A DNA stretch of 64,000 nt from Rubrivivax sp. (GTDB lineage: Bacteria > Pseudomonadota > Gammaproteobacteria > Burkholderiales > Burkholderiaceae_C), in contig JALHPY010000002.1 of assembly GCA_022842305.1 (NCBI GenBank), forward strand, positions 1 through 64,000, in the 5' to 3' direction. The position numbers and the translations under genes are program-made. The notes beneath the pieces are model-generated. The model was given only the letters and a program-made list of their open reading frames with translations, searched no databases and was not told where the DNA came from. Every line of letters begins with the position of its first letter. Within the stretch, counting starts at the first letter, position 1. This document shows positions 41,156 through 56,426 of the stretch, one piece after another.

Positions 41156-42088
41156 TCACCACGTGAGGTTCTTGCGCAGGCGGTAGCGCAGCCAGATGGC
41201 CAGGCCGTTCATGCCCAGGGTCATGATCACCAGCACGAAACTGGCGGCCGCGGCGTTCTGGTGGAAGGCGGGGTCGGGGCGCGAGGTCCAGTTGAAGATC
41301 TGGATGGGCATGACCGTGAAGGGCGAGAACAGCCAGTCGAACATGCCCGCCGGCGGCTCGCCCGTACCGGGCATGGGCGGCAGGAAGGCGATGAAGGTCA
41401 GCGCGCCGATGGTGATGATGGGAGCGGTCTCGCCGATGGCGCGCGCCATGCCGATGATCACCCCGGTCAGGATGCCGGGCAGGCCGTAGGGCAGCAGGTG
41501 ATGGCTCACCACCTGCCACTGCGAGGCGCCGCAGGCGTAGGCCGCTTCGCGGATCTGCTGCGGGATGGAGCGCAGCGCCTCGCGCGTGGCGACGATGACG
41601 ATGGGCAGGATCAGCAGCGCCAGCGTCAGGCCGGCCGACAGGATGCTTTGACCCAGTCCGAAGGTGTAGACGAACAAGCCCAGGGCCAGCAGGCCATAGA
41701 CGATGGACGGCACACCGGCCAGGTTGGAGATGTTGATCTCGATGAGGTCGGTGAACCAGTTCTTGCGCGCGTACTCTTCCAGGTAGATGGCCGACGCGAT
41801 GCCCACCGGCACGGCGAAAAAGGCGGTCACGAACATCACCAGGATCGAGCCCACCCAGGCCGACAGGATGCCGGCGTCACCCGCCCGACGCGACGGAAAG
41901 CTGGTGAAGAACTCGGCCGTGAGCCGCGGCACGCCGTCGATGATCATGCCGGCGAACAGCGCCGCCAGCGTGAGCACACCCACCATCAGCGCCAGGATGC
42001 CCAGCACGCCGAACATGGCGTCCCAGCGCTTGTGCTGGCGGATCAGCGCCCGCAGCGCCTGGGCGCCCGGCCTTTGCACGGCGTCCAT
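41156..42088 (-). CDS. pstA: phosphate ABC transporter permease PstA
   Basis: [42 protein letters not shown]...[45 protein letters not shown]. Confidence 0.95.
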   Translation of the reverse strand: MDAVQRPGAQALRALIRQHKRWDAMFGVLGILALMVGVLTLAALFAGMIIDGVPRLTAEFFTSFPSRRAGDAGILSAWVGSILVMFVTAFFAVPVGIASAIYLEEYARKNWFTDLIEINISNLAGVPSIVYGLLALGLFVYTFGLGQSILSAGLTLALLILPIVIVATREALRSIPQQIREAAYACGASQWQVVSHHLLPYGLPGILTGVIIGMARAIGETAPIITIGALTFIAFLPPMPGTGEPPAGMFDWLFSPFTVMPIQIFNWTSRPDPAFHQNAAAASFVLVIMTLGMNGLAIWLRYRLRKNLTW

Positions 42089-43059
42089 CAGTAGGCCTCG
42101 CGGTATTTGCGCCGGATCCAGTAACCCAGCATGTTGAAGAACAGCGTCATCAGGAACAGCGACAGACCCGCGGCAAAGATGGTCTGGTAGCCCACCGACC
42201 CGTGCGGCAGGTCACCCAGCGCCACCTGCACGATGTACGAGGTGATGGTGGCCGCCGGCTCCGTGGGATCAAAAGTGAGGTTGGGCTGCATGCCCGCAGC
42301 CACGGCCAGGATCATGGTCTCACCCACAGCGCGTGATATGCCCAGGATGTAGGCCGATGCGATGCCCGACAGCGCCGCCGGCACCACCACCTTGACGGCG
42401 GTCTGGAAGCGTGTGGCGCCCATGGCGTAAGAGCCTTCGCGCAGGCTCATGGGCACGGCGCGCATGGCGTCCTCGGACAGCGAAGCCACGTAAGGGATGA
42501 TCATGATGCCCATCACCAGGCCGGCCGACAGCACGTTGAAGCCGGGCAGACCGGGGAAGATCTTCTGCAGCAGCGGCGTGACGAACAGCAGCGCAAAGTA
42601 GCCGTAGATGATGGTCGGCACGCCCGAGAGCATTTCCAGCACGGGCTTGAGCGTTTCGCGCGTCTTGTGACCGGCAAACTCCGACAGGTAGATGGCGATG
42701 ATGGTGCCCAGCGGGATGGCCACCGACAGCGCCACGGCCGAGCTGGTGATGGTGCCCGACAGCAGCACCGTGATGCCGAAATGCGCGTCCGAGAAAAGCG
42801 GCGTCCACTGGTCGTCGGTCAGGAAGTTCCACAGGGACACGTGGCTGAAGAAGCTGATCGACTCCTTGAGCAGGATGTAGACGATGCCCAGGGTGGTAAA
42901 GACCGAGACGCAGGCTGCCAGCAGCAGCACCATCTCGATGGCCTTCTCGCGCCGCTTGCGGCTGGCTTTGAACCGGGCCAGTTCGGCCAGGCGGGCCTCG
43001 CCCGTCAAGCGTGCTTCGCCCACGGCAGCCCCTTTTTCGTTTTTGATGACGGCGCTCAT
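42088..43059 (-). CDS. pstC: phosphate ABC transporter permease PstC
   Basis: FGITVLLSGTITSSAVALSVAIPLGTIIAIYLSEFA...LSAGLVMGIMIIPYVASLSEDAMRAVPMSLREGSYAMGATRFQTAVKVVVPAALSGI. Confidence 0.95.
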   Translation of the reverse strand: MSAVIKNEKGAAVGEARLTGEARLAELARFKASRKRREKAIEMVLLLAACVSVFTTLGIVYILLKESISFFSHVSLWNFLTDDQWTPLFSDAHFGITVLLSGTITSSAVALSVAIPLGTIIAIYLSEFAGHKTRETLKPVLEMLSGVPTIIYGYFALLFVTPLLQKIFPGLPGFNVLSAGLVMGIMIIPYVASLSEDAMRAVPMSLREGSYAMGATRFQTAVKVVVPAALSGIASAYILGISRAVGETMILAVAAGMQPNLTFDPTEPAATITSYIVQVALGDLPHGSVGYQTIFAAGLSLFLMTLFFNMLGYWIRRKYREAY

Positions 43060-43147
43060 TCTAGAAGTTCCCCTTGTCCCGGCGCCTTACGCCAGGTGCA
43101 GACAAGCCCGGCGCAGGCGCGCCGGGCTCGCATGGATCAGCAGGGCT

Positions 43148-44137
43148 TCAGAGCTTGGCTTCGCGCGCCAGCAGTTCGTCGATGCGGATGCCGACCTCGT
43201 TCTTGCCGCCCATCACGGTGCCCTTCTTGCCCTTGGCGATGTGGTCCAGGCCGATGGTGTAGGCCTTGGCCGGCAGCGGCACGTACTTCACTTCCTTGGC
43301 GATCTTGGAGGCCGTCTTCATGTAGTACTCGGCGAACTCGCGCACTTCGGGCTTGGCCAGCGACTTGGCGTTGACGTAGATGAAGATCGGGCGCGCCAAC
43401 GGCTGGTAGGTGCCGTCCAGCACCGTGGCCTCGCTGGGCGCGACCGGCGGCTTGCCGGCCTTCTCGACGATGGGCACGCTTTTCAGGCGCGCCTGGTTCT
43501 CGGCGTAGTAGGCGAAACCGAAATAGCCGATGGCGTTGACGTCCTGCGACACGCCCTGCACCAGCACGTTGTCGTCTTCCGACGCGGTGTAGTCGCCACG
43601 GCTGGATTTGGACTTGCCGTTGACGGCTTCGGTGAAGTAGTCGAAGGTGCCCGAGTCGGAACCAGCACCGAAGAGCTTGATCGGCGCATCGGGCCAGGCC
43701 GGATTGACCTGGTTCCAGCGCAGGATCTTGCCTTGCGCGGCCGGCTCCCAGATCGCCTTCAGCTCAGCCACGGTGATGGACTTGAGGAAAGTGTTCTTGG
43801 GGTTCATGACCACCGTCAGCGCGTCGAAGGCCACCGGCAGCTCGATGTACTCGATGCCCGCTGCGCGGCAGTCGGCCATTTCCTTCTCGAGGATGGGGCG
43901 CGAGGCGTTCTGCACGTCGATCTCGCCGCGGCAGAGCTTCTTGAAGCCGCCGCCCGTGCCGCTGATGCCCACGGTGACCTTGATGGCGTTCTTCTTCATC
44001 TTCTGGAAGTCTTCGGCCACGCCCTCGGTGATGGGGTAGACCGTGGAAGAACCGTCGACCTTGACCACCTGGGCCTGCGCCAGGGTGGCGGCGGCCAGCA
44101 GGGAAGCACTGAGCAGAACGTTGAAGGGCATGCGCAT
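43148..44137 (-). CDS. pstS: phosphate ABC transporter substrate-binding protein PstS family
   Basis: AQVVKVDGSSTVYPITEGVAEDFQKMKKNAIKVTVGISGTGGGFKKLCRGEIDVQNASRPI...; upstream of pstCAB. Confidence 0.94.
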   Translation of the reverse strand: MRMPFNVLLSASLLAAATLAQAQVVKVDGSSTVYPITEGVAEDFQKMKKNAIKVTVGISGTGGGFKKLCRGEIDVQNASRPILEKEMADCRAAGIEYIELPVAFDALTVVMNPKNTFLKSITVAELKAIWEPAAQGKILRWNQVNPAWPDAPIKLFGAGSDSGTFDYFTEAVNGKSKSSRGDYTASEDDNVLVQGVSQDVNAIGYFGFAYYAENQARLKSVPIVEKAGKPPVAPSEATVLDGTYQPLARPIFIYVNAKSLAKPEVREFAEYYMKTASKIAKEVKYVPLPAKAYTIGLDHIAKGKKGTVMGGKNEVGIRIDELLAREAKL

Positions 44138-44183
44138 GGATGACTCCGTTTTCGGAAGATGGGGATTCTTGGACCGTGCAGGC

Positions 44184-44217
44184 ACTGTAGTCACGGAATG
44201 TGAAATTACCGTGACGG
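44184..44217 (-). promoter_or_regulatory. putative Pho box and -10 element for pstS
   Basis: Minus strand: CCGTCAC-GGTA-ATTTCAC (11-bp repeat) then 10 nt then TACAGT (44189-44184), about 47 nt before ATG 44137. Confidence 0.5.
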
Positions 44218-44265
44218 AGCGGGCGGCTTCATGACAGCCGCCCGCCGTGCAGCATCAGGCGCGCA

Positions 44266-44595
44266 TCAGGCAGCAGGCTTGCACTGCCGACCCTGGCTCT
44301 TGCCGGCGTGGTCCAGGCTGATGGCGCCGTCGCCTTCGGTGCGCAACACGTAGCCTTCGCCTTCGAAAACGCCACTACCCTTGGCATCCAGCTCGGCCGA
44401 GCCGTGCAGCGCGCGCACGCGCACGCTGCGGCCGTCTTCGCTGACGCGGGCCTGGAAGCTGGAATTGCCGGCGCAGGTCAGGCGGACGAACTTGCCGGCT
44501 TCAAGACCGGCCGGCACGCTGCTGCCCATGCTGGCGCAGCCGCCCAGCAGGGCCAGGCAGGCGATCAGGGTGCTGGGAACAAAGGCAAACTTCAT
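44266..44595 (-). CDS. small lipoprotein, possibly MliC-like lysozyme inhibitor
   Basis: MKFAFVPSTLIACLALLGGCASMGSS lipobox; FVRLTCAGNSSFQARVSEDGRSVRVR...GYVLRTEGDGAISLDHAGKSQGRQCKPAA. Confidence 0.6.
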   Translation of the reverse strand: MKFAFVPSTLIACLALLGGCASMGSSVPAGLEAGKFVRLTCAGNSSFQARVSEDGRSVRVRALHGSAELDAKGSGVFEGEGYVLRTEGDGAISLDHAGKSQGRQCKPAA

Positions 44596-44683
44596 GTGGA
44601 GACTCTCGGTGTTGACACGACGCGAGAGTCTCGTCCGGCTTCGTGACGAAGCCGTGACCTGCAAATGACAGTTTGCAGCGGCC

Positions 44684-46018
44684 TCAGCCGCGCGCGGCCG
44701 CCGCAGCCATGGCTTCCGCGCAGCTGCGTCCCATGCTGGCGTCGCGCGCCTCGACCATCACGCGCAGCACCGGTTCGGTGCCCGAGGCACGGATCAGCAC
44801 CCGGCCACCGTCGCCCAGTTCGCGCTCGGCCGTCAGGCGCGCGTCGGTGAGCGCGCCGTTGAGCTTCCAGTCGCTGCCCTCGCGCAGGCGCACGTTGATC
44901 ATGGTCTGCGGGTAAAGGGTCACGCCTTCCAGCAGCGCCGCCAGGTTGCGTCCGTCGCGGCGCACCGCGCTCAGGATCTGCAGCGCGCTGACGATGCCGT
45001 CGCCGGTGGTGTGGCGGTCCAGCGCCAACAGGTGCCCGGAACTCTCGCCGCCCAGTTGCCAGCCGCGTGCCGCCAGTTCCTCCAGCACATAACGGTCACC
45101 CACCTTGGCGCGCACCAGGCCCACACCGATGCGGGCCAGCGCCTGCTCGACCGCGATGTTGGTCATGAGCGTGCCCACCACTCCGGGCACCGGCTGGCGC
45201 TGCGCCAGGCGGTCGGCCACCATCACGTAGAGCAGTTCGTCACCGTTGTACAGGCGGCCCTGGGCATCGACCAGTTGCAGGCGGTCGGCGTCGCCGTCCA
45301 GCGCCACGCCGTAGTCGGCGCGGTGCTCGGCCACCGCGGCCACCAGCGCCTGCGGCGCGGTCGCGCCCACGCCCTTGTTGATGTTCAGGCCGTCGGGGCT
45401 GCAGCCTATTCTGATGACCACGGCACCCAGCTCGTGGAACACGTCGGGCGCCACCTGGTAGGCCGCACCGTGGGCCGCGTCCACCACCAGCTTCATGCCG
45501 CGCAGCGACAGGCTGCCCGGCACCGTGCTCTTGCAGAACTCGATGTAGCGGCCCTGCGCGTCTTCCAGCCGTCGCGCCTTGCCCAGGCCGGCCGAATCGA
45601 CCCACTGCGGCGGCTGCTCGAGCACCGATTCGACGTCGGCCTCCCAGTCGTCGGACAGCTTCTCGCCCTTGGCAGAGAAGAATTTGACGCCGTTGTCGGC
45701 AAACGGGTTGTGCGAGGCGCTGATCACCACGCCCAGATCCAGGCGCAGTGCGCGCGTCAGGTAAGCCACGCCGGGCGTGGGCAGCGGCCCGCTCAGCAGC
45801 ACGTCCACCCCGGCCGAGGCGAAGCCGGCCTCGAGCGAGGACTCGAGCATGTAGCCCGAGATGCGCGTGTCCTTGCCGATCAGCACCGTGGGCCGCGGCG
45901 CCGTGCGGCGCAGCACGCGCCCCACGGCATGGCCCAGGCGCAGCATGAAGTCGGGGGTGATCGGGTGCTGGCCCACCGTGCCGCGAATGCCGTCGGTGCC
46001 GAAGTAGGTTCTGCTCAT
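44684..46018 (-). CDS. glmM: phosphoglucosamine mutase
   Basis: [36 protein letters not shown]...[25 protein letters not shown]...[13 protein letters not shown]...[19 protein letters not shown]. Confidence 0.97.
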   Translation of the reverse strand: MSRTYFGTDGIRGTVGQHPITPDFMLRLGHAVGRVLRRTAPRPTVLIGKDTRISGYMLESSLEAGFASAGVDVLLSGPLPTPGVAYLTRALRLDLGVVISASHNPFADNGVKFFSAKGEKLSDDWEADVESVLEQPPQWVDSAGLGKARRLEDAQGRYIEFCKSTVPGSLSLRGMKLVVDAAHGAAYQVAPDVFHELGAVVIRIGCSPDGLNINKGVGATAPQALVAAVAEHRADYGVALDGDADRLQLVDAQGRLYNGDELLYVMVADRLAQRQPVPGVVGTLMTNIAVEQALARIGVGLVRAKVGDRYVLEELAARGWQLGGESSGHLLALDRHTTGDGIVSALQILSAVRRDGRNLAALLEGVTLYPQTMINVRLREGSDWKLNGALTDARLTAERELGDGGRVLIRASGTEPVLRVMVEARDASMGRSCAEAMAAAAARG

Positions 46019-46180
46019 TTTTGGATTCCTTTGCGCCGATTTTCTGCGCCCGGCAGGGCCAGGGCGGCGGTTCGGCTCCGCCCTTGTGAGGAATTGTGCT
46101 TGCCCGGCGCACGCAGCCGGGCCAGCGCAGACCGCCCGTAGCAGCCTTGCAAGGCGACTGAGCGGCCGCAGGGGCCCCCA

Positions 46181-46204
46181 AAAGCCAACGGGGCCGAAGC
46201 CCCG
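46181..46204 (-). terminator. terminator-like hairpin downstream of ftsH
   Basis: Minus strand CGGGGC-TTCG-GCCCCG tetraloop hairpin followed by TTGGCTTTT. Confidence 0.55.
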
Positions 46205-46231
46205 CTGGTCAAAGCCCCGCTGTCGCGGACC

Positions 46232-48139
<1,908 letters not shown>

Positions 48140-48259
48140 CGCGGCTCCTTCTTTCAATTCAGCGGTACCGCACGACGAAGACCGCCGTGCCGGATTCCAC
48201 GGCATATGAGGACGATTCTAAGGCAGGCAAGGGTTTGCAAGGCCTTTGTGAGGCCGTTG

Positions 48260-48973
48260 TCAAGACCCGGAAACCGGGCCCGACTGCACGCCTGCCAGCA
48301 CGGCGCCAGCAGCCTGTACGCCCTTGAGACCGACGCCGACCAGAAAGGTTTCAGCCGACTTGTCGCGCGAGGCCTTGGGCTTGATGGGCTTGACCACGCG
48401 GAAGTGCTGCTTGAACAGCTTGACGAGCTGGCTGTAGCCGCTGCCGTGGAACATCTTGCACACCAGCGCGCCCTCGGTTCGCAGGTGGGTCTGGGCGAAC
48501 TCCAGCGCCAGCTCGATCAGGTGCGCCATGCGCGCCGCGTCGGACGACTCGATGCCCGAAAGATTGGGCGCCATGTCCGACAGCAGCACGTCCACTGGCC
48601 GGCCGGCGAGCAGGTCGCTCAGCTGCTGGGCCACCGCTTCCTCGCGAAAATCGCCTTGGATGAACTGCACGCCCTCGATGGCCTCGAAGGGCAGCAGGTC
48701 CAGCGCGATGATGGTGCCGTCCAGCGCCCCGGCGGCGGCCCCGGCGGGGGCGAAACGGCGGCGCAGGTACTGGCTCCAGGCACCGGGCGCGGCGCCCAGG
48801 TCCACGACCACCTGGCCCGGGCGGATCAGGCGCAGGGTCTCGTCGATCTCCTTGAGCTTGTAGGCCGCACGCGCCCGGTAGCCCTCTCTCTGGGCCATCT
48901 TGACGTAGGGATCGTTGAGGTGGTCGTTGAGCCACGCCTTGTTGATCTTCTTGCTTTTGGACTTGATCTTCAT
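48260..48973 (-). CDS. rlmE: 23S rRNA (uridine-2'-O)-methyltransferase RlmE (FtsJ/RrmJ)
   Basis: [59 protein letters not shown]...[18 protein letters not shown]. Confidence 0.95.
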   Translation of the reverse strand: MKIKSKSKKINKAWLNDHLNDPYVKMAQREGYRARAAYKLKEIDETLRLIRPGQVVVDLGAAPGAWSQYLRRRFAPAGAAAGALDGTIIALDLLPFEAIEGVQFIQGDFREEAVAQQLSDLLAGRPVDVLLSDMAPNLSGIESSDAARMAHLIELALEFAQTHLRTEGALVCKMFHGSGYSQLVKLFKQHFRVVKPIKPKASRDKSAETFLVGVGLKGVQAAGAVLAGVQSGPVSGS

Positions 48974-48993
48974 GCGCAACCGATAATACGTTC

Positions 48994-49467
48994 ATGACTG
49001 CCATATTGCTGACCCCCGCCCAACGCAAGGAGCATCGCTCCGGCGCCCATCACCTGGACCCCGTGGTGATGATCGGCGGAGACGGGCTGACGCCGGCCGT
49101 GCGCAAAGAGGTCGACGCGGCGCTCAACGCCCACGGCCTGATCAAGGTGCGGGTGTTCAGCGACGACCGCCCTGCGCGCGAGGCCATGCTGGCCACGCTG
49201 GCCGACGAACTGGGTGCCGCGCCCATCCAGCACATCGGCAAGCTGCTGGTGCTGTGGCGGCCGGTGCCGCCCAAGGAAAAGGCCGAGCGCGAAGACCGCA
49301 TGCCGGGTCCGCGCGTGGTCAAGCTGGTGAGCTTTTCCAAGAGCGGCAATCACCGCGCCACCATCAAGAAGGTCAAGGTCTTCGGCAACGAGCGCGTGGC
49401 CGCAGGCGGCCAGATCAAGCGCGCGAAGAAGCGCGTCGTCAGCGTCAAGAAGCGCCAGACCGATTGA
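48994..49467 (+). CDS. yhbY: YhbY family RNA-binding (CRM domain) protein
   Basis: LTPAQRKEHRSGAHHLDPVVMIGGDGLTPAVRKEVDAALNAHGLIKVRVFSDDRPAREAMLATLADELGAAPIQHIGKLLVLWRP. Confidence 0.92.
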   Translation: MTAILLTPAQRKEHRSGAHHLDPVVMIGGDGLTPAVRKEVDAALNAHGLIKVRVFSDDRPAREAMLATLADELGAAPIQHIGKLLVLWRPVPPKEKAEREDRMPGPRVVKLVSFSKSGNHRATIKKVKVFGNERVAAGGQIKRAKKRVVSVKKRQTD

Positions 49468-49918
49468 CCACCTCGGCTGGCGCGCGCGTCGCGCGCCAGG
49501 CCAGCGCCGCCACCAGCGTGAGCTTGAAGGCGAAGAAGACGCTGCTGATGGCGTGCAGCTGGCCGAAGCTCAAAGCACCCTGCCCGGCCCGTGCCGCGGC
49601 CATGTGCGGCTGTATGCCGAAGTAGCCGGCCACGGTGCAGAACAGCGCGCCCAAGGCCAGCGCCATGCCGGTGCTGAACTGGCTGCCCTGCCCCTGCAGC
49701 GCGGCGCGGCGTGCCGCCAGCCTTTCCAGCACCAGCAGCAGCACGCCCAGGGCCAGGCTGGTGTAGGCGTCCTGCGCCAGCATGCGGCCGACCACGCGGC
49801 CGGCCTCTTGCGTGGCCAGCGTCATGAAAGGTGCCGGCGTGGCCAGCAGGGCCAGACACAGCAGCCAGCCGGCCCACAGCGCAGGCAACAGGCGGCGCAG
49901 ACGTTCCAGCAGGGCCAT
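49445..49918 (-). CDS. DUF4149 domain-containing membrane protein
   Basis: [67 protein letters not shown]...; 1-nt TGATG overlap with greA stop. Confidence 0.8.
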   Translation of the reverse strand: MALLERLRRLLPALWAGWLLCLALLATPAPFMTLATQEAGRVVGRMLAQDAYTSLALGVLLLVLERLAARRAALQGQGSQFSTGMALALGALFCTVAGYFGIQPHMAAARAGQGALSFGQLHAISSVFFAFKLTLVAALAWRATRAPAEVVNRSGAS

Positions 49919-50394
49919 CAGACGTAGCGCACGTCCACGATTTCCCAATGGCGCAGGCCGCCGGGCGCCTGTACCTCGGCCACGTCGCCGGCTTCCTTGC
50001 CGATGAGCGCGCGCGCGATGGGGCTGCTGATGGAGATCAGGCCCAGCTTCAGGTCGGCCTCGTCGTCGCCGACGATCTGGTAGGTGACCTTGGCGCCGCT
50101 CTTGTCGTCCTCGAGGTCGACCGTGGCGCCGAAGACCACCTTGCCGCCGGCGTCAAGGCTGCTGGGCTCTATGACCTGGGCCGCGGCGAGCTTGGACTCG
50201 ATCTCCTTGATGCGGCCCTCGATGAAGCCCTGCTTGTCCTTGGCGGCCTCGTACTCGGCGTTCTCGGACAGGTCGCCCTGCGCGCGCGCCTCGGCGATGG
50301 CCTGGATGACGGCATGCCGTTCGACCGACTTGAGCCGCTGCAGTTCGCTCTTCAGCAACTCGGAGCCGCGCCGCGTGAGGGGAATGGTGACCAT
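49918..50394 (-). CDS. greA: transcription elongation factor GreA
   Basis: [75 protein letters not shown]...[23 protein letters not shown]. Confidence 0.95.
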   Translation of the reverse strand: MVTIPLTRRGSELLKSELQRLKSVERHAVIQAIAEARAQGDLSENAEYEAAKDKQGFIEGRIKEIESKLAAAQVIEPSSLDAGGKVVFGATVDLEDDKSGAKVTYQIVGDDEADLKLGLISISSPIARALIGKEAGDVAEVQAPGGLRHWEIVDVRYV

Positions 50395-50409
50395 GGCAAT
50401 GTGCTCGGC

Positions 50410-50458
50410 AAAAAGTGAATCCGCCGCAGGCCACCCCAACGGGCGCCCTGCGGCGGAT
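50410..50458 (-). terminator. terminator/attenuator hairpin in the greA leader
   Basis: Minus strand ATCCGCCGCAGG-N16-CCTGCGGCGGAT (12-bp perfect stem) then TCACTTTTT; T-run ends 16 nt before greA ATG. Confidence 0.65.
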
Positions 50459-50492
50459 GAGAAAGGCGCGATTTTAGCGCTGGCGCAGGGCC

Positions 50493-53747
<3,255 letters not shown>

Positions 53748-54899
53748 TTACTGCTGCTCCATCAGGGCGACGAAGCGGTCGAAGAGGTAGGCGATGTCCT
53801 GCGGGCCGGGGCTGGCTTCGGGGTGGCCCTGGAAGCAGAAGGCCGGGCGGTCGGTGCGCGCCAAGCCCTGCAGCGTGCCGTCGAACAGGCTCACGTGGGT
53901 GGGGCGCAAGGTGGCCGGCAGGCTTTTCTCGTCCACCGCGAAGCCGTGGTTCTGGCTGGTGATGCTGACGCGGCCGCTGTCCAGGTCCTTCACCGGGTGG
54001 TTGGCCCCGTGGTGACCGAACTTCATCTTGAAGGTGCGCGCACCCGAGGCCAGCGCCATGATCTGGTGCCCCAGGCAGATGCCGAACACCGGCTTGCCCG
54101 AATCGATGAGCGTGCGCGCCGCGGCGATGGCGTAGTCGCAGGGTTCGGGATCACCCGGGCCGTTGCTCAGGAAGACGCCATCGGGCCGCAGTTTCATCAC
54201 CTCGGCCGCCGGCGTCTGCGCCGGCACCACGGTGACGCGGCAGCCGCGGCTGGCCAGCATGCGCAGGATGTTGCGCTTGACGCCGAAGTCGTAGGCCACC
54301 ACGTGGTGGCGCGGTGCGGCCAACTGGCCGTAGCCCTGGCCGAGCTGCCATTCGGTCTCGGTCCAGGCATAGGGCTCGGTGGCCGACACCACGCGTGCCA
54401 GATCCAGCCCGGCCATCGAGGGCGCGGCGCGGGCGCGTTCCACGGCCTGCGCGATGTCGGCTTCGGTGATGACGTGGCCGACCTCGAAGCCGGCGATGCA
54501 GCCGTTCTGCGCGCCGGTCGTGCGCAGCACACGCGTCAGGCGGCGCGTGTCGATGCCAGCAATGGCCACCGTGCCCTCGCGCCGCAGGTATTCGGGCAGG
54601 GTCATGGTCGAACGGAAGTTCGAGACGCGCAGCGAGATGTCCTTGACGATCAGGCCGGCGGCGTGCACGCGTGTGGCTTCCACGTCTTCGGCATTGACGC
54701 CGACATTGCCGATGTGCGGATACGTCAGCGTGACGATCTGCCGGCAATAGCTCGGGTCGGTCAGGATTTCCTGGTAGCCGGTGAGCGCGGTGTTGAACAC
54801 CACCTCGCCCACCGTGCTGCCGGGTGCGCCTGCGGCTGTGCCGATGAAGGTGGTGCCGTCTGCAAGAGCCAGCAGTGCGGGGGGCAGGACGGGCAGCAA
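53748..54899 (-). CDS. carA: carbamoyl-phosphate synthase small subunit
   Basis: [56 protein letters not shown]...[36 protein letters not shown]. Confidence 0.97.
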   Translation of the reverse strand: MLPVLPPALLALADGTTFIGTAAGAPGSTVGEVVFNTALTGYQEILTDPSYCRQIVTLTYPHIGNVGVNAEDVEATRVHAAGLIVKDISLRVSNFRSTMTLPEYLRREGTVAIAGIDTRRLTRVLRTTGAQNGCIAGFEVGHVITEADIAQAVERARAAPSMAGLDLARVVSATEPYAWTETEWQLGQGYGQLAAPRHHVVAYDFGVKRNILRMLASRGCRVTVVPAQTPAAEVMKLRPDGVFLSNGPGDPEPCDYAIAAARTLIDSGKPVFGICLGHQIMALASGARTFKMKFGHHGANHPVKDLDSGRVSITSQNHGFAVDEKSLPATLRPTHVSLFDGTLQGLARTDRPAFCFQGHPEASPGPQDIAYLFDRFVALMEQQ

Positions 54900-55065
54900 G
54901 TAAGAGACTCCGGGGTTCGCGCGCCCGGCTTACCGGCCAGCGGCTGATCGCCCGCACCGGCGATCAGACGATCACGCGAATCAGCAGGGGGATAGCGGCG
55001 ACGGAGTTTCGCGAGGGCGGCGTGGATTGCGGGTAAACCGCCGGATTATAGCCGGCGCAACTGTG

Positions 55066-55473
55066 TCAGACGCCCAGGGCGGCGATGCCCGCACGGGCGA
55101 TCTGGGCGTCCTCAGAAGACTTGACGCCACTCACGCCCACCGCGCCCACGCACTGGCCGTCCACCAGGATGGGCACGCCACCTTCGAGCATGGCCAGCAG
55201 CGCCGGTGCGCTCAGGAATGACATGCGCCCCTGGTTGATCATTTCTTCGTAGACGCGGCTTTCGCGCCGCCCCAACGCCGCGGTGCGCGCCTTGGCCGGG
55301 GCGATCTCGGCCGAGATCGGCGCGGCGCCATCCAGGCGCTGCAGCCACAGCAGGTGGCCGCCGTCGTCGACGATGGCAAAGCTGACGGCCCAGCCGTTCT
55401 TCAAGGCTTCGGCTTCGGCGGCGGCGGCCATGGTGCGCAGGTCGGACAGGCTGAGGGTGGGCTTGGAGTTCAT
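55066..55473 (-). CDS. GlcG/HbpS family (DUF336-type) protein
   Basis: LSLSDLRTMAAAAEAEALKNGWAVSFAIVDDGGHLLWLQRLDGAAPISAEIAPAKARTAALGRRES...GGVPILVDGQCVGAVGVSGVKSSEDAQIARAGIAAL. Confidence 0.85.
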   Translation of the reverse strand: MNSKPTLSLSDLRTMAAAAEAEALKNGWAVSFAIVDDGGHLLWLQRLDGAAPISAEIAPAKARTAALGRRESRVYEEMINQGRMSFLSAPALLAMLEGGVPILVDGQCVGAVGVSGVKSSEDAQIARAGIAALGV

Positions 55474-55602
55474 GCCGCGACGATAACCCGAAGCCGGCCA
55501 CCATTGCCTGCACGGGGGCTGGGGCCATGGGCGCGCGGGCCCGGGGAACCTAGAATGCGGCATCGCCCTCAAAGGCGCATTGCTTTCCACTCTGGAGGTT
55601 TC

Positions 55603-56298
55603 ATGGATTCACGCGTGCAGACTTTTCCTGGCGGCGCCGGAAGCGGCGCGCTCGTCGCCGAACGCAACCGCGTCCTGCGCAACACCTATTGGCTGTTGGC
55701 GCTGTCGATGGTGCCCACGGTGCTGGGCGCCTGGGTCGGCATCAATACCGGCCTGACCGCCCTGCTCTCACCCGGCATCGGCCTGATGGTCTTCCTGGTT
55801 GGCGCCTTCGGCTTCATGTTCGCGATCGAGAAGTTCAAGAACTCGGCCGCCGGCGTGCCCATCCTGCTGGCCTTCACCTTCTTCATGGGGCTGATGCTGG
55901 CGCGCCTGCTGGGCACCGTGCTGGGCCTGCGCAACGGCAGCAGCCTGATCATGATGGCCTTTGCCGGCACCGGTGCCATCTTCTTCGGCATGGCCACGCT
56001 CAGCAGCATCATCAAGCGTGACCTGTCGAACATGGGCAAGTTCATGTTCATCGGCGTGATCATGCTGCTGGTGGCGGGCATCGCCAATGTCTTCATCCAG
56101 AGCAGCGCGCTGATGATCTCGCTGTCGGTGCTCGCCATCGGCATCTTCTCGTTCTTCATCCTGCACGACCTCAAGCGCGTGCAGGACGGCGAAGAGACCA
56201 ACTACATCACCGCCACGCTGGGCGTTTACCTGAGCGTGTACAACGTGTTCAGCAGCCTGCTGGCCCTGCTGGGTATCTTCGGCGGCGAACGCGACTGA
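55603..56298 (+). CDS. Bax inhibitor-1/YccA family membrane protein
   Basis: VLRNTYWLLALSMVPTVLGAWVGINTGL...ALMISLSVLAIGIFSFFILHDLKRVQDGEETNYITATLGVYLSVYNVFSSLLALLGIFGGERD. Confidence 0.93.
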   Translation: MDSRVQTFPGGAGSGALVAERNRVLRNTYWLLALSMVPTVLGAWVGINTGLTALLSPGIGLMVFLVGAFGFMFAIEKFKNSAAGVPILLAFTFFMGLMLARLLGTVLGLRNGSSLIMMAFAGTGAIFFGMATLSSIIKRDLSNMGKFMFIGVIMLLVAGIANVFIQSSALMISLSVLAIGIFSFFILHDLKRVQDGEETNYITATLGVYLSVYNVFSSLLALLGIFGGERD

Positions 56299-56321
56299 GC
56301 GACACCGGGGCCCACCCGGCA

Positions 56322-56362
56322 CACAGGCCGCCCGGCAATAGCGGGCGGCCTGTGCCTTTTTT
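56322..56362 (+). terminator. Rho-independent terminator
   Basis: CACAGGCCGCCCG-GCAATAG-CGGGCGGCCTGTG perfect 13-bp stem followed by CCTTTTTT. Confidence 0.92.
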
Positions 56363-56426
56363 GCCGCATCCCGGTGGACTGATTGGCGCCAGAATGGATC
56401 TCGTCATCAATCCCCGCCGAGCAGCC

